This document shows, in pieces, positions 27,483-36,702 of a DNA stretch of 64,000 bases (positions are counted from its first letter, which is position 1; every line of letters starts with the position of its first letter). The notes beneath the pieces were generated by a model that was not told the DNA's origin, did no database searches, and saw nothing but the letters and a program-made list of their open reading frames with translations. The translations under genes were made by a program, and so were the position numbers. Origin of the DNA: Phyllobacterium zundukense (GTDB lineage Bacteria; Pseudomonadota; Alphaproteobacteria; Rhizobiales; Rhizobiaceae); the NCBI RefSeq assembly GCF_025452195.1, contig NZ_CP104972.1, positions 682,001 through 746,000 on the forward strand, read 5' to 3'.

Positions 27483-27693
27483 AGATTATGCGAAACCGGT
27501 AGTGCAATCCTTACTGGCACGTTTAGGCAAATCATACCTTGGGCAAACCATACCTACGTATACTTTCGCATCGGGCTGATTGTTTGTACCTCTACTACCG
27601 CGCCTGTCGAACACCGATGGGCCCAGGTAGTTTCCCCGGCTACCACGCTTCAGTTTCCCCCTGGCTGAAGCCCGGACATCCTCCCGTGTCCGC

Positions 27694-27727
27694 AAAAGAC
27701 CGCCCGAAGCCCACCGGGCGGTCTTTT
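27694..27727. terminator. Perfect 13-bp hairpin, bidirectional terminator
   Basis: AAAAGACCGCCCG (27694-27706) pairs perfectly with CGGGCGGTCTTTT (27715-27727) around an 8-base loop. The GC-rich core flanked by A and T tracts is the form of a terminator that works in both directions. It ends whatever is read across the panE relic and shields the small gene at 27764. Confidence 0.85.
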
Positions 27728-27763
27728 GTTCTCAACAAGCGGGAGACAACAAGGAAGAGAAAA

Positions 27764-27901
27764 ATGAAGCTGCCACTTGCAATCGCTTTTCACTCGATCC
27801 TGTTATCCGGTGCCTTGATCTCCCGATCATGGGCTTCTCCCCACGGACACAACGTTCACCATGGCCGAGTGCAAAGTCTCCCATCAAAGGGACAGACATG
27901 A
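27764..27901 (+). CDS. Small exported protein, 45 residues
   Basis: AGGAAGAG precedes ATG 27764. The product has a lysine start, a hydrophobic stretch (LPLAIAFHSILLSGALI) and an SWASP site that could be cut by signal peptidase, leaving a very short His-rich tail (PHGHNVHHGR). It lies 55 bases before the DUF3455 gene on the same strand and may be co-transcribed. Function unknown; it could also be a truncated secreted protein. Confidence 0.4.
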   Translation: MKLPLAIAFHSILLSGALISRSWASPHGHNVHHGRVQSLPSKGQT

Positions 27902-27956
27902 GACGCCAGGTTAGACAGAGATTTCGTAATATCGATCTCCGGATTGGAATCCCCCA

Positions 27957-28451
27957 ATGTTCACTCGCTTGCTATTCACTTTTGCGGCTCTTGCGGTTTT
28001 TTCGGTTTCTGCGGTCGCTCAGGATTTTCCTGCAGAGCTTGCGCCTCCGCATGGTGCCACGCTGCTCGGCAGGTACGCCGCAAGGGGCGTCCAGATATAT
28101 GTCTGTCGTGTCAAAGGGACCACACGCGAATGGGACTTCAAGGCTCCTGAGGCCGAGCTTACCGATGCACAGGGCAGGCCATTCGCCAAGCACTATGGCG
28201 GCCCTACATGGGAAGCGGGCGACGGCTCCAAGGCCGTCGGCAAGGCCTTGGTAACCGAACCCGCACCGAAGCCAGGCGCGATTCCCTGGCTGTTACTGTC
28301 GGCGGATTCTTCGGCGTCGGGGATACTTGCCGGGGTGCGTTTTGTCCAACGTATCAACACTTCCGGCGGAGCTGGACCGACCGGCACGTGTCCGACGGTC
28401 GGGTCAGAGCAGCGTGCCGATTACACTGCCGACTACATCTTCTATAAGTGA
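27957..28451 (+). CDS. DUF3455 domain-containing exported protein
   Basis: 164 residues with a signal peptide (LLFTFAALAVFSVSAVAQ) and a mature DUF3455 domain: PPHGATLLGRYAARGVQIYVC, EWDFKAPEAELTDAQG, HYGGPTWEAGDGSKAVG and the closing cysteine-containing GTCPTVGSEQRADYTADYIFY. Length and order match the family, which is periplasmic or secreted and has no established function. Two cysteines in the mature part could form a disulphide. No clear partner gene. Confidence 0.87.
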   Translation: MFTRLLFTFAALAVFSVSAVAQDFPAELAPPHGATLLGRYAARGVQIYVCRVKGTTREWDFKAPEAELTDAQGRPFAKHYGGPTWEAGDGSKAVGKALVTEPAPKPGAIPWLLLSADSSASGILAGVRFVQRINTSGGAGPTGTCPTVGSEQRADYTADYIFYK

Positions 28452-28573
28452 TCATGTTCTCTGGAATCGGCTTCGTGAGTTGCGTCTATTGCGGCGACGC
28501 CGCCGGAGTATCTGTGTTCCCCACCAATCCGGGAGACCCTCCAGCGACTGCCGGATGAGCCCTGCAATAACGT

Positions 28574-28939
28574 TCACAAGGCCAAGTTTTCGATGCACTC
28601 GATCACCTCTTCACAATCAAAAGGTTTTTTGAAAAAGGCAGTAGCCCCTGCTGCCATGACCTGCCTGTGTATCCGCTCATCCTCGAATGCCGTAATGAAT
28701 ATGACCGGTGTAGTGTCGCCGGCCTTACGCAGGATATTGAACAGCGCTACCCCGCCCATCCCATCCATCTGCACATCCGTGATCAGGCAATCAATTTCGA
28801 CGGAGTCTCTTTGAGTCAGGAAGGCTTCGGCATTTGCAAAAGCATGGACATCGAGTCCGTGAGCACCGATCAGATTCTCCAGTGCAGCCCGCAATGATGC
28901 GTCGTCCTCGACGACAGCTATGGATTTCAGATTGGACAA
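28574..28939 (-). CDS. Single-domain response regulator (CheY/FixJ-like receiver)
   Basis: 121 residues forming one receiver domain: acidic pocket VVEDD at residues 9-13, phospho-acceptor Asp55 in CLITDVQMDG, Thr in VIFITAF and Lys in FFKKPFDCEEV. No output domain follows, so it acts by protein contact or as a phosphate sink. It lies 108 bases after the FixJ-type regulator and reads the same way, so it belongs to the same signalling group as the kinase at 29674. Confidence 0.9.
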   Translation of the reverse strand: MSNLKSIAVVEDDASLRAALENLIGAHGLDVHAFANAEAFLTQRDSVEIDCLITDVQMDGMGGVALFNILRKAGDTTPVIFITAFEDERIHRQVMAAGATAFFKKPFDCEEVIECIENLAL

Positions 28940-29047
28940 GGATGCCCTTTTGCGTACTCAACGCGCTTTAATAACTTTACAGACAAATGCGCCCGAGCCC
29001 GACGAAATTCAACCATACTCAGGTTTACCCTTCAATACGTTCAGTGA

Positions 29048-29674
29048 TTACCTTTTCAGGCGAGGCAAAATCGTCTCATATTTCTTGACAAGCTCGGCAA
29101 GCGTCCGCACACCCATCTTTTCCATTACGTGGCCGCGATGAATTTTGACTGTTATTTCACTGACGCCCAGTTCGCCGGCAATCTGCTTGTTCATCAGGCC
29201 GCTTGTCACCAGGGCGATTACCTCACGCTCCCGGCTCGTCAGACTCTCGTACCGCTTCACCAGCGCGGACAGTTCGCCATCGCTCGTCCGACGAGCCCGA
29301 TCAAGCACGAGCGCATTCGAGACCGCATCGAGCATATCCTGGTCGCGGAACGGCTTGGTAAGGAAATCAATGGCGCCAGCCTTCATCGCCCGCACAGACA
29401 TGGGAACGTCACCGTGGCCGGTCATGAAGATGATGGGAATATTGTTGCCAAGGTTAGCGAGCTGGTTCTGGAAGTCGAGGCCGCTGACGCCTGGAAGGCG
29501 GATATCGAGAACAAGGCAGCTTGCGGCGGTAACCGTCGCAGGGCGGTCAAGCAGTGCCGACGTAGAGCCGAACAGCTCCACACGCATGCCGACCGAGCGG
29601 AAAAGATTGCCCAGCGCTTCTCGCAGGTGCGCATCATCGTCAACGACAATGACGAGTGATGTGAGTTCGGCCAT
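29048..29674 (-). CDS. FixJ/LuxR-type response regulator
   Basis: About 208 residues: receiver domain (VVDDD at 10-14, phospho-acceptor Asp57 in LVLDIRLPG, Lys in FLTKPFRDQD) joined to a C-terminal LuxR helix-turn-helix (LTSREREVIALVTSGLMNKQ, then SEITVKIHRGHVMEKM). ATG 29672-29674 shares bases with the kinase stop codon (TGATG), so the two are translationally coupled. It is the DNA-binding partner of the kinase. Targets are not evident in the window. Confidence 0.92.
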   Translation of the reverse strand: MAELTSLVIVVDDDAHLREALGNLFRSVGMRVELFGSTSALLDRPATVTAASCLVLDIRLPGVSGLDFQNQLANLGNNIPIIFMTGHGDVPMSVRAMKAGAIDFLTKPFRDQDMLDAVSNALVLDRARRTSDGELSALVKRYESLTSREREVIALVTSGLMNKQIAGELGVSEITVKIHRGHVMEKMGVRTLAELVKKYETILPRLKR

Positions 29675-31311
29675 CACGCGGCTTCCTTTTCCAAAGGAAT
29701 GGTGAATTCGAACGTGGTGCCTGCTCCCGGTTTGGAACTTGCACGGATGCTTCCACCATGGGCAGTCACGATCGACCGGCAAATCGACAACCCCATGCCC
29801 ATGCCGTCTGGCTTGGTCGTATAAAACGGGTCAAAGAGGTTAGCGCGGACTTCAGGCGTCAGGCCTGGGCCATTGTCGTGGATTTTCACAAGAGCGGACC
29901 GTTCCTCGGCAAAGGTTTCTATAAGCAGCTTGCGGGTGTTGCCAGCGGCATGTGCCATTGCCTGGATGGCGTTTAACAGCAAATTCAGGATGACTTGTTG
30001 CAGTTGTACGCGATCACCGTTGACCTCTGGCAGATCGGCTGCAAGATCGAACCGCAAGCTTACCTGATTGATGTCAATTTCGCGCCGGACAAGCGCCACC
30101 GTCTCATCGAGAACCGCATTCAGGTTGATCTGTATCGGCTTTGGAGGCGACTTTACTGACAGCGCCCGCAAGTTCTTGATGATGTCGCTGGCACGTTGTG
30201 CATCGGCAATCATACCCTCCATCGAAGACCGGACTTTCTCAAGGTCCGGTACGTCCCGTCGAAGCCAGCGCAAGCCGGCTCCTCCGTTGGTGACCACGGC
30301 GGCCAAAGGCTGGTTGAGTTCATGCGCGATCGATACCGTCAGCTCGCCAAGCGTTGCCACGCGGGTGACATGCGCCAATTCTGTTCGCGCTGCATGAAGC
30401 TGGTTCTCGGCTTCCCGTCTCGCCGTGACATCCATGATGCTGATCAGGACCATGTCGAGAGCCGGGCGATTGGCGGGGAAAGCGACATTGTATAAAACGG
30501 CCAGCTGGCGGCCTTCCGCATTGTTGATCACCGTTTCGGCCTCATAGCTCGACTGGCCGGACCAGATTGCCGCCAGGAATGTCCAGGCTTTGTCGATGTC
30601 CGCGGTGATAAGTCCAGGCAGCATGGTCTCCAGCGCGTTGCTGTCTGCGGCATTGAACATCGTCAGCGCCGTATCATTCGCGTTGATCAACTTTATGGTT
30701 TTTGCAACCTTGTAAGGAAACCCCGGATCAAGCCTCCGGGCATGATCGATGTCCCGCACGCCGTCAACCTTGAGCCTGTCGATAGCCGCCTTGAGGCGTG
30801 TGAAATCCATCTGCAGGATGCCGACACCCGTCGCCAGGAAAATCGTGCGGTAACGCTGTTCACTTTCGGCCAGAACACCGATCGCAGCTTGCACCCTGAA
30901 GGCAAGGAGTGTTGTGATCCCGATGGCCGCAAGGCTGACCAAGCCACGCCCCATCGACTCTTCAAATGCAGGCAGTCCTTCGCCATGCGAAATCAAAAAG
31001 CCTAGAACCGTCAGTCCCATGCAGCCAGCACCGATCAGAACGAGCCCTGCCTGGGTCGCAAAATTGAGCGACAGCAAGACCACGAGCACGTAGAGCACCG
31101 CAATGGCAATGTCCAAGGATGTCAACGTGTCCAGCATGAAAACGGCTGCCGCGATAATGGCAGCAGCGGTTCGCGAAAATCTTAGCGTGTTTAGGCATGC
31201 AAAATTGATAATAGTATTAAAACGTTCAGCTGCCAGCCACTGAACAATGGCTGTTCCGATACCTCGTGAGGCCCCTGTCTCAATCGCTGTTTCTCTCTCT
31301 TTCGTAGACAT
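29674..31311 (-). CDS. Sensor histidine kinase with an N-terminal short-chain dehydrogenase remnant
   Basis: 545 residues. Residues ~10-38 read TGASRGIGTAIVQWLAAE then FNTIINFA, which is the cofactor-binding start of a short-chain dehydrogenase, not kinase sequence. From ~40 a kinase follows: transmembrane helices (AAAIIAAAVFM, VLYVLVVLLSL, GLVLIGAGCMGLTV), a PAS-like region, the H-box TVSIAHELNQPLAAVV, N-box LNLLLNAIQAM and G-box DNGPGLTPE. The kinase core is complete. AGAGGGGA precedes ATG 31309-31311. The fusion suggests recombination inside a former dehydrogenase gene; the first helix may still be displayed correctly. Signal sensed unknown. Confidence 0.85.
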   Translation of the reverse strand: MSTKERETAIETGASRGIGTAIVQWLAAERFNTIINFACLNTLRFSRTAAAIIAAAVFMLDTLTSLDIAIAVLYVLVVLLSLNFATQAGLVLIGAGCMGLTVLGFLISHGEGLPAFEESMGRGLVSLAAIGITTLLAFRVQAAIGVLAESEQRYRTIFLATGVGILQMDFTRLKAAIDRLKVDGVRDIDHARRLDPGFPYKVAKTIKLINANDTALTMFNAADSNALETMLPGLITADIDKAWTFLAAIWSGQSSYEAETVINNAEGRQLAVLYNVAFPANRPALDMVLISIMDVTARREAENQLHAARTELAHVTRVATLGELTVSIAHELNQPLAAVVTNGGAGLRWLRRDVPDLEKVRSSMEGMIADAQRASDIIKNLRALSVKSPPKPIQINLNAVLDETVALVRREIDINQVSLRFDLAADLPEVNGDRVQLQQVILNLLLNAIQAMAHAAGNTRKLLIETFAEERSALVKIHDNGPGLTPEVRANLFDPFYTTKPDGMGMGLSICRSIVTAHGGSIRASSKPGAGTTFEFTIPLEKEAA

Positions 31312-31326
31312 TGTAAATCCCCTCTT

Positions 31327-31791
31327 TCAGCAGTCGTCTCGCAGCAAGGAAATGCCGACTTCGTCGGCGAGGAAGGCCTGTTCGGCCGCCTGTTTGGTCA
31401 GGACCGGCACGCCGCCTTGCTTGACCATGTGGCCGATGAGATTGACGGCGAGACGTTCGTGGTCGTTGACGGCAACCTTCTTTTCGTCGGGCGAGAGCAT
31501 GGCGCCGCCATTGCCGAAGATCATCGCTGAGAAATTCCAATCGTCGCCCTGCCAACGCAAATCGATGCCTTCATTGCCATCGCCCCCTTCTTCATAGGTC
31601 GCCGAGGGGTTGGCGAAATTGATACGAATGTCCGGATTCGCTTCCATAAATTTCTTGGAAATGACATCCATCCCATCCTGGAAGAAGTCCGGCATCGGGG
31701 AATGGACATGCAGCGTCGTATCGGCAAAGGCCGGAACGCAGAGCCCTATAGCGATCGCTGCCGCGGCAATCGTCTGCTTGAAGAAGTCCAT
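31327..31791 (-). pseudogene. Relic of a carbohydrate ABC transporter substrate-binding protein
   Basis: Starts at ATG 31789-31791 behind GGAGACAACC with a normal signal peptide (TIAAAAIAIGLCVPAFA) and the family-1 binding-protein opening (DFFQDGMDVISKKFMEANPDI). After INFANPSATYEEGG the frame jumps to a later part of the fold (DLRWQGDDWNFSAMIFGNGG, LTKQAAEQAFLADEVG) and stops at residue ~154, far short of the usual ~400. An internal deletion and a C-terminal truncation are both implied. It ends 13 bases before the start of the dehydrogenase-kinase fusion. Confidence 0.75.
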
Positions 31792-31824
31792 GGTTGTCTC
31801 CTGTGGTGATATCAAAGAGGTGGT

Positions 31825-32502
31825 TCAGCCCTTCAGGCCGGTCAGAGTGATGCCTTCGATGAAGCGCCTTTGCGCCAGAAACGCGACGACCTGGGGAAAG
31901 TGTGATCAGCGCCCCATAATCATCGCCGGCCTCGGCGGTACGAAAGAGCAGACCAAGCGGCGGCGGCCCTTTCGGTACAGGAGCTGACGAGTAGCGGCCA
32001 GAACAGTTCGTTCCAGTGCTCGACCACAGGGAGGATCGCGGGCGCCGTCACTGCCGGCCAGGCATTGGGGGACAATGACGCGGTTGATGAACGGCGCCGA
32101 CAGTGCAAAATAGCTGTTAAGCATTTCGACCTGGTTCAGCACCACATAGATCGGCAACGCGGTCGCATGAATCAGCATGAGCAGTCCGAGCAGGACCATT
32201 GTCATCATTGTCTGTGCAGGCCGGAGTTTCAGTTTCGACACAGCACAGGGTATGGCGATGACCACCTGCAGCACAAAGATCAGCCCGCAAACAATGAAGC
32301 CGTTGAACGGGAGCTGCGTCACCGGATCATGCGTAGACGCCTTGCCGAGATCCTCCCACAAGGCCCAGCACTCCGGCCAGAGCGATAGCGAAGACGAAAA
32401 AATCTCCTCGCGGGATTTTGCTGCGGTCGAACGCATCCAGATATAGGGCGCGAGGAGCAGCAATGCACCCCCAGACAGAATCGAGAAGCACAGATTGCGC
32501 AT
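31825..32502 (-). pseudogene. Relic of a MalG-type carbohydrate ABC permease
   Basis: ATG 32500-32502 opens MRNLCFSILSGGALLLLAPYI and WMRSTAAKSREEIFSSSLSLWP, the usual start of a MalG-type permease. The frame then shows other membrane segments, loses family order, and near the end GLLFRTAEAGDDYGALIT and QVVAFLAQRRFIEGIT and TGLKG (stop 31825-31827) appear in separate frames. The last shift is at TTTCCCC (31893-31899, complement), where one base too many is present. It is a decayed gene lying directly upstream of the binding-protein relic. Confidence 0.65.
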
Positions 32503-32522
32503 GGAGAACAGGGCCAGCGGGT

Positions 32523-32756
32523 TCAAGTGTAGTGCAGCCGGCGATCGACAATCGGGTGTTGCAGGAATATCAGGACGACCGGTACCACCAGGAGAAGAAA
32601 AACAAGACATGCACCAGCATTGACTTTGAGGCCGACAGGTGCGCCGGTTGCCAGATTCAGAATATCGGCAGGTGCAGCGCTCAAGGTGACGCCGTTTTCG
32701 CTGCCGGTAACAGGTGTGAAGGCAAGCACTCCGGAACCAAGGATTTCCAGTCGCAA
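32523..32756 (-). pseudogene. C-terminal fragment of a membrane protein, perhaps the partner sugar permease
   Basis: The frame reads NLATGAPVGLKVNAGACLVF then LLLVVPVVLIFLQHPIV and ends HYT with a stop at 32523-32525, 21 bases upstream of the MalG-like relic. A single strong membrane helix near the C-terminus and the position fit the end of the other permease of the same transporter, but the fragment is too short to be sure. The bases from 32760 to 32945 carry an open frame of unknown origin (RSGYIADHLNKLSEQLLDMR). Confidence 0.35.
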
Positions 32757-32945
32757 TAGGAACTGGTACTGGCATGGCGCTTGCTGCGGTCGAGGGTGCG
32801 GATGTGTCGGCGATTGCTGTCAGATGACGGGCGGCCCGGTTGGGTGTGATATAGGCGTCAACGGCAGGGCGCATGTCCAAGAGCTGTTCTGAAAGCTTGT
32901 TGAGATGATCTGCGATGTATCCGGAACGCTGCTTTGCCACCAACG

Positions 32946-33908
32946 TTAAGCCCGATCCGTCCGAGACATGAAATAAACGGCGATGACTATCAGCGCGCCT
33001 TTGAAGAGTTGCTGGACGTAAGGATCGACCCCCGTCAGGTTCAAAATGTTTGCCAAGACACCAATGATCAATGTCCCGAGAAACGTACCTCCGACAGAGC
33101 CTTTGCCGCCGAAAAGCGAAGTGCCTCCCACTACCACCGCAGCGATGGCGTCGAGCTCGTAACCCTGTCCGGCAATGGGGGTACCAATACTGAGCTGCGA
33201 GGCATAGACGAGGCCGGCAAGACCCGAAACACCTCCAGCAATGACGTAGACAATGATCTTGTAGAAGCGAACCGGTACGCCCGAAAGCCGGGCCGCTTCT
33301 TCATTCGAGCCAATGGCGTAGATGCTTCTGCCAAAGGCAGTGAACGACAGGATTACCGCGCTAACCGTAAGGATAGCGAGCAGGATGAGCGAGGGAATGG
33401 GAATTCCGAACAAATAGTCATTGCCAAGATTATAGAAATCTTCATTCAGGATCGGAATCGGGGTTCCGCCCGTATAGAGAAATGCGAGTCCCCGTGTAAA
33501 CGACAGCATTCCGAGCGTCATGATGAAGGGCGGTATACCAGCCGACGCCACTCCGAGGCCATTGACCAGGCCGGCGGCCATCGCTACCAGAAGCCCGATG
33601 GGTATCGCCACTGCCATACCATGCGTTTGCAGCAAGCCCGCATAAACGACAACCGAGATCCCAAGGATTGATCCCACGGACAAATCGATACCTCGTGTCA
33701 GAATGACGAATGTCAGGCCAATGGCCAGAATTCCTACAATTGCGACTTGCCGCAAAATATTGAGAAGATTCGATACAGTCAGAAATCTGTCGGAAAGGAA
33801 GGAAGCGGCGACAACCAGGATGAGCAGAGCTGCGAGCACTCCAACCCGCCGCCAAATCTTGGCGACGGAAACAGAGTAGGTGGGAAGTGATGCTGACATC
33901 TTCGGCAT
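32946..33908 (-). CDS. Ribose/galactose-type ABC transporter permease (RbsC family)
   Basis: 320 residues with eight or more predicted membrane helices. Family signatures are VILTRGIDLSVGSILGIS, the loop around VNGLGVASAGIPPFIMTLGM, and AVVVGGTSLFGGKGSVGGTF. ATG 33906-33908 is chosen, since the frame upstream overlaps the ATPase gene and looks non-coding. It lies 24 bases after the ATPase stop and is the last gene of the sugar operon. It forms the homodimeric inner-membrane channel. Confidence 0.92.
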   Translation of the reverse strand: MPKMSASLPTYSVSVAKIWRRVGVLAALLILVVAASFLSDRFLTVSNLLNILRQVAIVGILAIGLTFVILTRGIDLSVGSILGISVVVYAGLLQTHGMAVAIPIGLLVAMAAGLVNGLGVASAGIPPFIMTLGMLSFTRGLAFLYTGGTPIPILNEDFYNLGNDYLFGIPIPSLILLAILTVSAVILSFTAFGRSIYAIGSNEEAARLSGVPVRFYKIIVYVIAGGVSGLAGLVYASQLSIGTPIAGQGYELDAIAAVVVGGTSLFGGKGSVGGTFLGTLIIGVLANILNLTGVDPYVQQLFKGALIVIAVYFMSRTDRA

Positions 33909-33931
33909 TGCTTTAATCTTCTGGTTCCAAA

Positions 33932-35419
33932 TCAGTCTGCCAGAGCAGCTGCTCTCATAATTGTATTTTCGCTCGCTTCGTCTCGCGACAATGTCGTTGC
34001 AACTCTGCCCCGGCGCAGGACTACAATCCGGTCCGCCAGCCGCAGGATCTCCTCCATCTCGGAGGAAATGAGAATGACACACATGCCGGATCTAACGAGT
34101 TCATCGATTAAAGTGTAAATCTCGCTTTTCGCGCCGATATCAACGCCTCGTGTCGGCTCATCGAAAATCAAGATGCGCGGCTCGACCGCTAAGGCCCTGC
34201 CTATCAATACCTTTTGCTGGTTTCCACCGCTCAAAGTCCGGATTTCTGTGTCGATTCCGGAAGGGCGAACATCGAGGCGCTTCACGGCATTCCCTACATA
34301 TTTCCGCTCCAGGGACCGGTTCAAAAAACCAAACTTGCGAAAGCGCGCGAGACCAGAAATTGTTGCATTCTCCAGAACGGGCCGGTTCGGCAAAAGTCCA
34401 AGCGATTTGCGATCCTCACTAACGTAAGAAATACCCAACCTGGCGGCAGCCTTGGGATTGCGCGGCCGGACAACTTCGCCGAACACCCTGATTTCACCGG
34501 ATGTTGGACGGGTTATTCCAACGATGGCTTTCGCGACCTCCGTGCGTCCGGCGCCGACAAGTCCTGCCAGGCCAACGATCTCGCCTTGCCGGGCCAAAAA
34601 AGATACGTCCTCGAAGCTGCCACGAACACTCAGTCGGTTGACTTCGAGGGCAGGCGAACCGAATTTCCTGGCGCTTGCCTTGTGTACCGGAAAATCCCTT
34701 CCGATCATTTTGGCCACAAGCCATTCCTGGTCAATGGACGAGACCGTGTTCAGGCCGGTTCGCGACCCGTCCCGCAACACTGTGACCGTGTCTGCGATGC
34801 GGAAAATCTCTTCGAGATGGTGCGAGATGAAAACCACCCCGATGCCGTCGGCCTTCAATCTCCCGATCAAAGTGAACAGCGTCGCCACCATAGCCTCATC
34901 GAGGACAGCGGTCGGTTCGTCTAAAATAAGAACCTTGGCTTCAAACGAAATCGCCTTGGCAATCTCCACCATTTGCTGTTGAGCGATACTGAGTTCCCCG
35001 ACCGGGCGTTTGGGATCGATATCGATGGACAGACGTCGTAAAAGCTCGCCCGTGTGCTCACGCATGCGTCTGCGATCGACGAAACCCGATTTGGTGCGAG
35101 GAAAGTGGCCCAGGAATATATTTTCTTCAGCCGAAAGGTGCGGAGCGAGCGACAACTCCTGATGAATGACAACGACCCCACGGGCAATTGCGTCGCGGGG
35201 AGACCGCAGCGTCGTTTCGACGCCGTTGATCCGCAGTTGGCCTTTGTCAGGGCGGTGAACACCAGCCAAAGTCTTTATCAGCGTCGATTTGCCAGCGCCA
35301 TTTTCACCGACGATAGCGTGGACTTCGCCTGCATGAACCTTAAGGTCGACGCCAGAGAGCACGGTATTGCCATCGAACGCCTTTGTCAGCGCTATGGCTT
35401 CAAGGAGGATCTTGTCCAT
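33932..35419 (-). CDS. Sugar ABC transporter ATP-binding protein (RbsA family)
   Basis: About 495 residues with two ABC domains in tandem. Domain 1: Walker A GENGAGKSTL near residue 38, signature LSIAQQQMVEIAKA, Walker B VLILDEPTAVLDE. Domain 2 has the degenerate Walker A GAGRTEV usual for RbsA/MglA and the signature LSGGNQQKV and FDEPTRGVDIGAK. ATG 35417-35419 follows AGGACAGGCC. It is 85 bases downstream of the binding-protein gene. It energises import of a monosaccharide or polyol. Confidence 0.93.
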   Translation of the reverse strand: MDKILLEAIALTKAFDGNTVLSGVDLKVHAGEVHAIVGENGAGKSTLIKTLAGVHRPDKGQLRINGVETTLRSPRDAIARGVVVIHQELSLAPHLSAEENIFLGHFPRTKSGFVDRRRMREHTGELLRRLSIDIDPKRPVGELSIAQQQMVEIAKAISFEAKVLILDEPTAVLDEAMVATLFTLIGRLKADGIGVVFISHHLEEIFRIADTVTVLRDGSRTGLNTVSSIDQEWLVAKMIGRDFPVHKASARKFGSPALEVNRLSVRGSFEDVSFLARQGEIVGLAGLVGAGRTEVAKAIVGITRPTSGEIRVFGEVVRPRNPKAAARLGISYVSEDRKSLGLLPNRPVLENATISGLARFRKFGFLNRSLERKYVGNAVKRLDVRPSGIDTEIRTLSGGNQQKVLIGRALAVEPRILIFDEPTRGVDIGAKSEIYTLIDELVRSGMCVILISSEMEEILRLADRIVVLRRGRVATTLSRDEASENTIMRAAALAD

Positions 35420-35504
35420 CGGCCTGTCCTGATTGTGCAGTTGCAATGCTAAGCTTCAAGTATGTGGCTGCCCGTCAAATACATCCGGACAGCCTCGGCT
35501 CGTG

Positions 35505-36608
35505 TTACTTGCAAGGATCGAGCGTGGGTTCGAAATTGCCCCAGCCGCGGCCGATCCATTCATCGGCATTTTCAGCAACCACGGTCGGTGAATCAGGCAA
35601 AAGCAGACGCTTTCCTGGCATGTCATAATCTTGCATACCGGCAATCTCCTTTCCCATGAGCTTATAGAGCGCCGCCCGAAGGCCAATGTCAGCTATGAAC
35701 GGAGTATAGTTGCCATCAGCGCTGAAGGTACCGGCTTTTACTGATTTGAATCCAGCGTTGGACCCGTCAAACGTGTAGTGGCGTATATGGTCGCCGCAAC
35801 GCTTCGCCCGCGCAATCGCAAGCTGTGCGCCCCAAGATGACTCTTCCGCATGGGAGAAAATGGCGTTGATATCTGAGTGCGCGGTCAGAAAGTCTTCCAT
35901 CAGTGGCACAGCTGGTTCGCGTATCCATTGGCCATCACCGACTGCGAGCACTTTGATATCCGGATATTTGCCCAAGACATTCTTCATGCCTTGATCGCGA
36001 TCAACAGCCGGAGACGAACCTTTAAGTCCGGTGATGACGACGATGTTGCCCTTCCCGCCAAGATCTTTCGCCATCCGTTCAGCAACCTGTTCTGCCATCG
36101 TGACATTGCTCTGCCCGATGAAAAGCGTCTTGTCTGTCGGCACATCACGGTCCATCACGATAAGTGGAATGCCCGCAGACTGAACGGCTCTGGCCGCAGG
36201 AACTAGCGCAGCCGATTCTACCGGGCTGAGAAGAACTGCGTCGACCCCGCGAGCCAAGAGATCGCGGACATCATTACTCTGCTTGGCAACATCGACGTTG
36301 CCATCAAGAACCACAAGCTTCACATTGGAGTGACGGCAGGTTTCGGCCTGGAGCGATTCTAACATGGATACACGCCAGGGATGGTTGAATGCGGTCTGTG
36401 AGAACCCGATGGTAATATCCTTCGTTTCTCCACCAACGGTAATCGGACCGTCCTCGAGTGGCAGAACCGACGTGAATGGTAGTTTGTTATATTCCTCCAG
36501 AAGCTGAGTGCATGTCTTTTGCGAGATCGGCTGCGCGTCTTCCGCAAAAGCTATCGTCGCGGGAGGCAGAATGACTATCGGCAAGATCGTAAGCAGCCGT
36601 TTCAACAT
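35505..36608 (-). CDS. Sugar ABC transporter substrate-binding protein (RbsB-like)
   Basis: 367 residues with a signal peptide (MLKRLLTILPIVILPPATIAFA in its first 22 residues) and a periplasmic-binding-protein type I fold: IGFSQTAFNHPWR, DVRDLLARGVDAVLLSPVES, VMDRDVPTD and IFSHAEESSWGAQLAI. The IGFSQ and ...NHPWR opening resembles the YtfQ/galactofuranose and erythritol/inositol groups. AAGGGGAATT precedes the ATG. It is the first intact gene of the operon under the divergent GntR regulator. Its ligand is probably a sugar or polyol; which one cannot be read. Confidence 0.9.
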   Translation of the reverse strand: MLKRLLTILPIVILPPATIAFAEDAQPISQKTCTQLLEEYNKLPFTSVLPLEDGPITVGGETKDITIGFSQTAFNHPWRVSMLESLQAETCRHSNVKLVVLDGNVDVAKQSNDVRDLLARGVDAVLLSPVESAALVPAARAVQSAGIPLIVMDRDVPTDKTLFIGQSNVTMAEQVAERMAKDLGGKGNIVVITGLKGSSPAVDRDQGMKNVLGKYPDIKVLAVGDGQWIREPAVPLMEDFLTAHSDINAIFSHAEESSWGAQLAIARAKRCGDHIRHYTFDGSNAGFKSVKAGTFSADGNYTPFIADIGLRAALYKLMGKEIAGMQDYDMPGKRLLLPDSPTVVAENADEWIGRGWGNFEPTLDPCK

Positions 36609-36702
36609 GGTTTAATTCCCCTTTGCCTTATGGCGATTATGTTGATGAACGATTTGAAAGTGTGATCTCGTTCCTTCTCGTTTTGGATGCTTGAGAATTA
36701 TC

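Noticed and set aside
29129..29705. Long plus-strand frames opposite the FixJ-type regulator
   Set aside because: They are shadows of the minus-strand response regulator, which has complete domains; no ribosome site or family was seen for the plus frames.
32946..33671. Plus-strand frame opposite the RbsC-type permease
   Set aside because: Antisense shadow of an intact permease.
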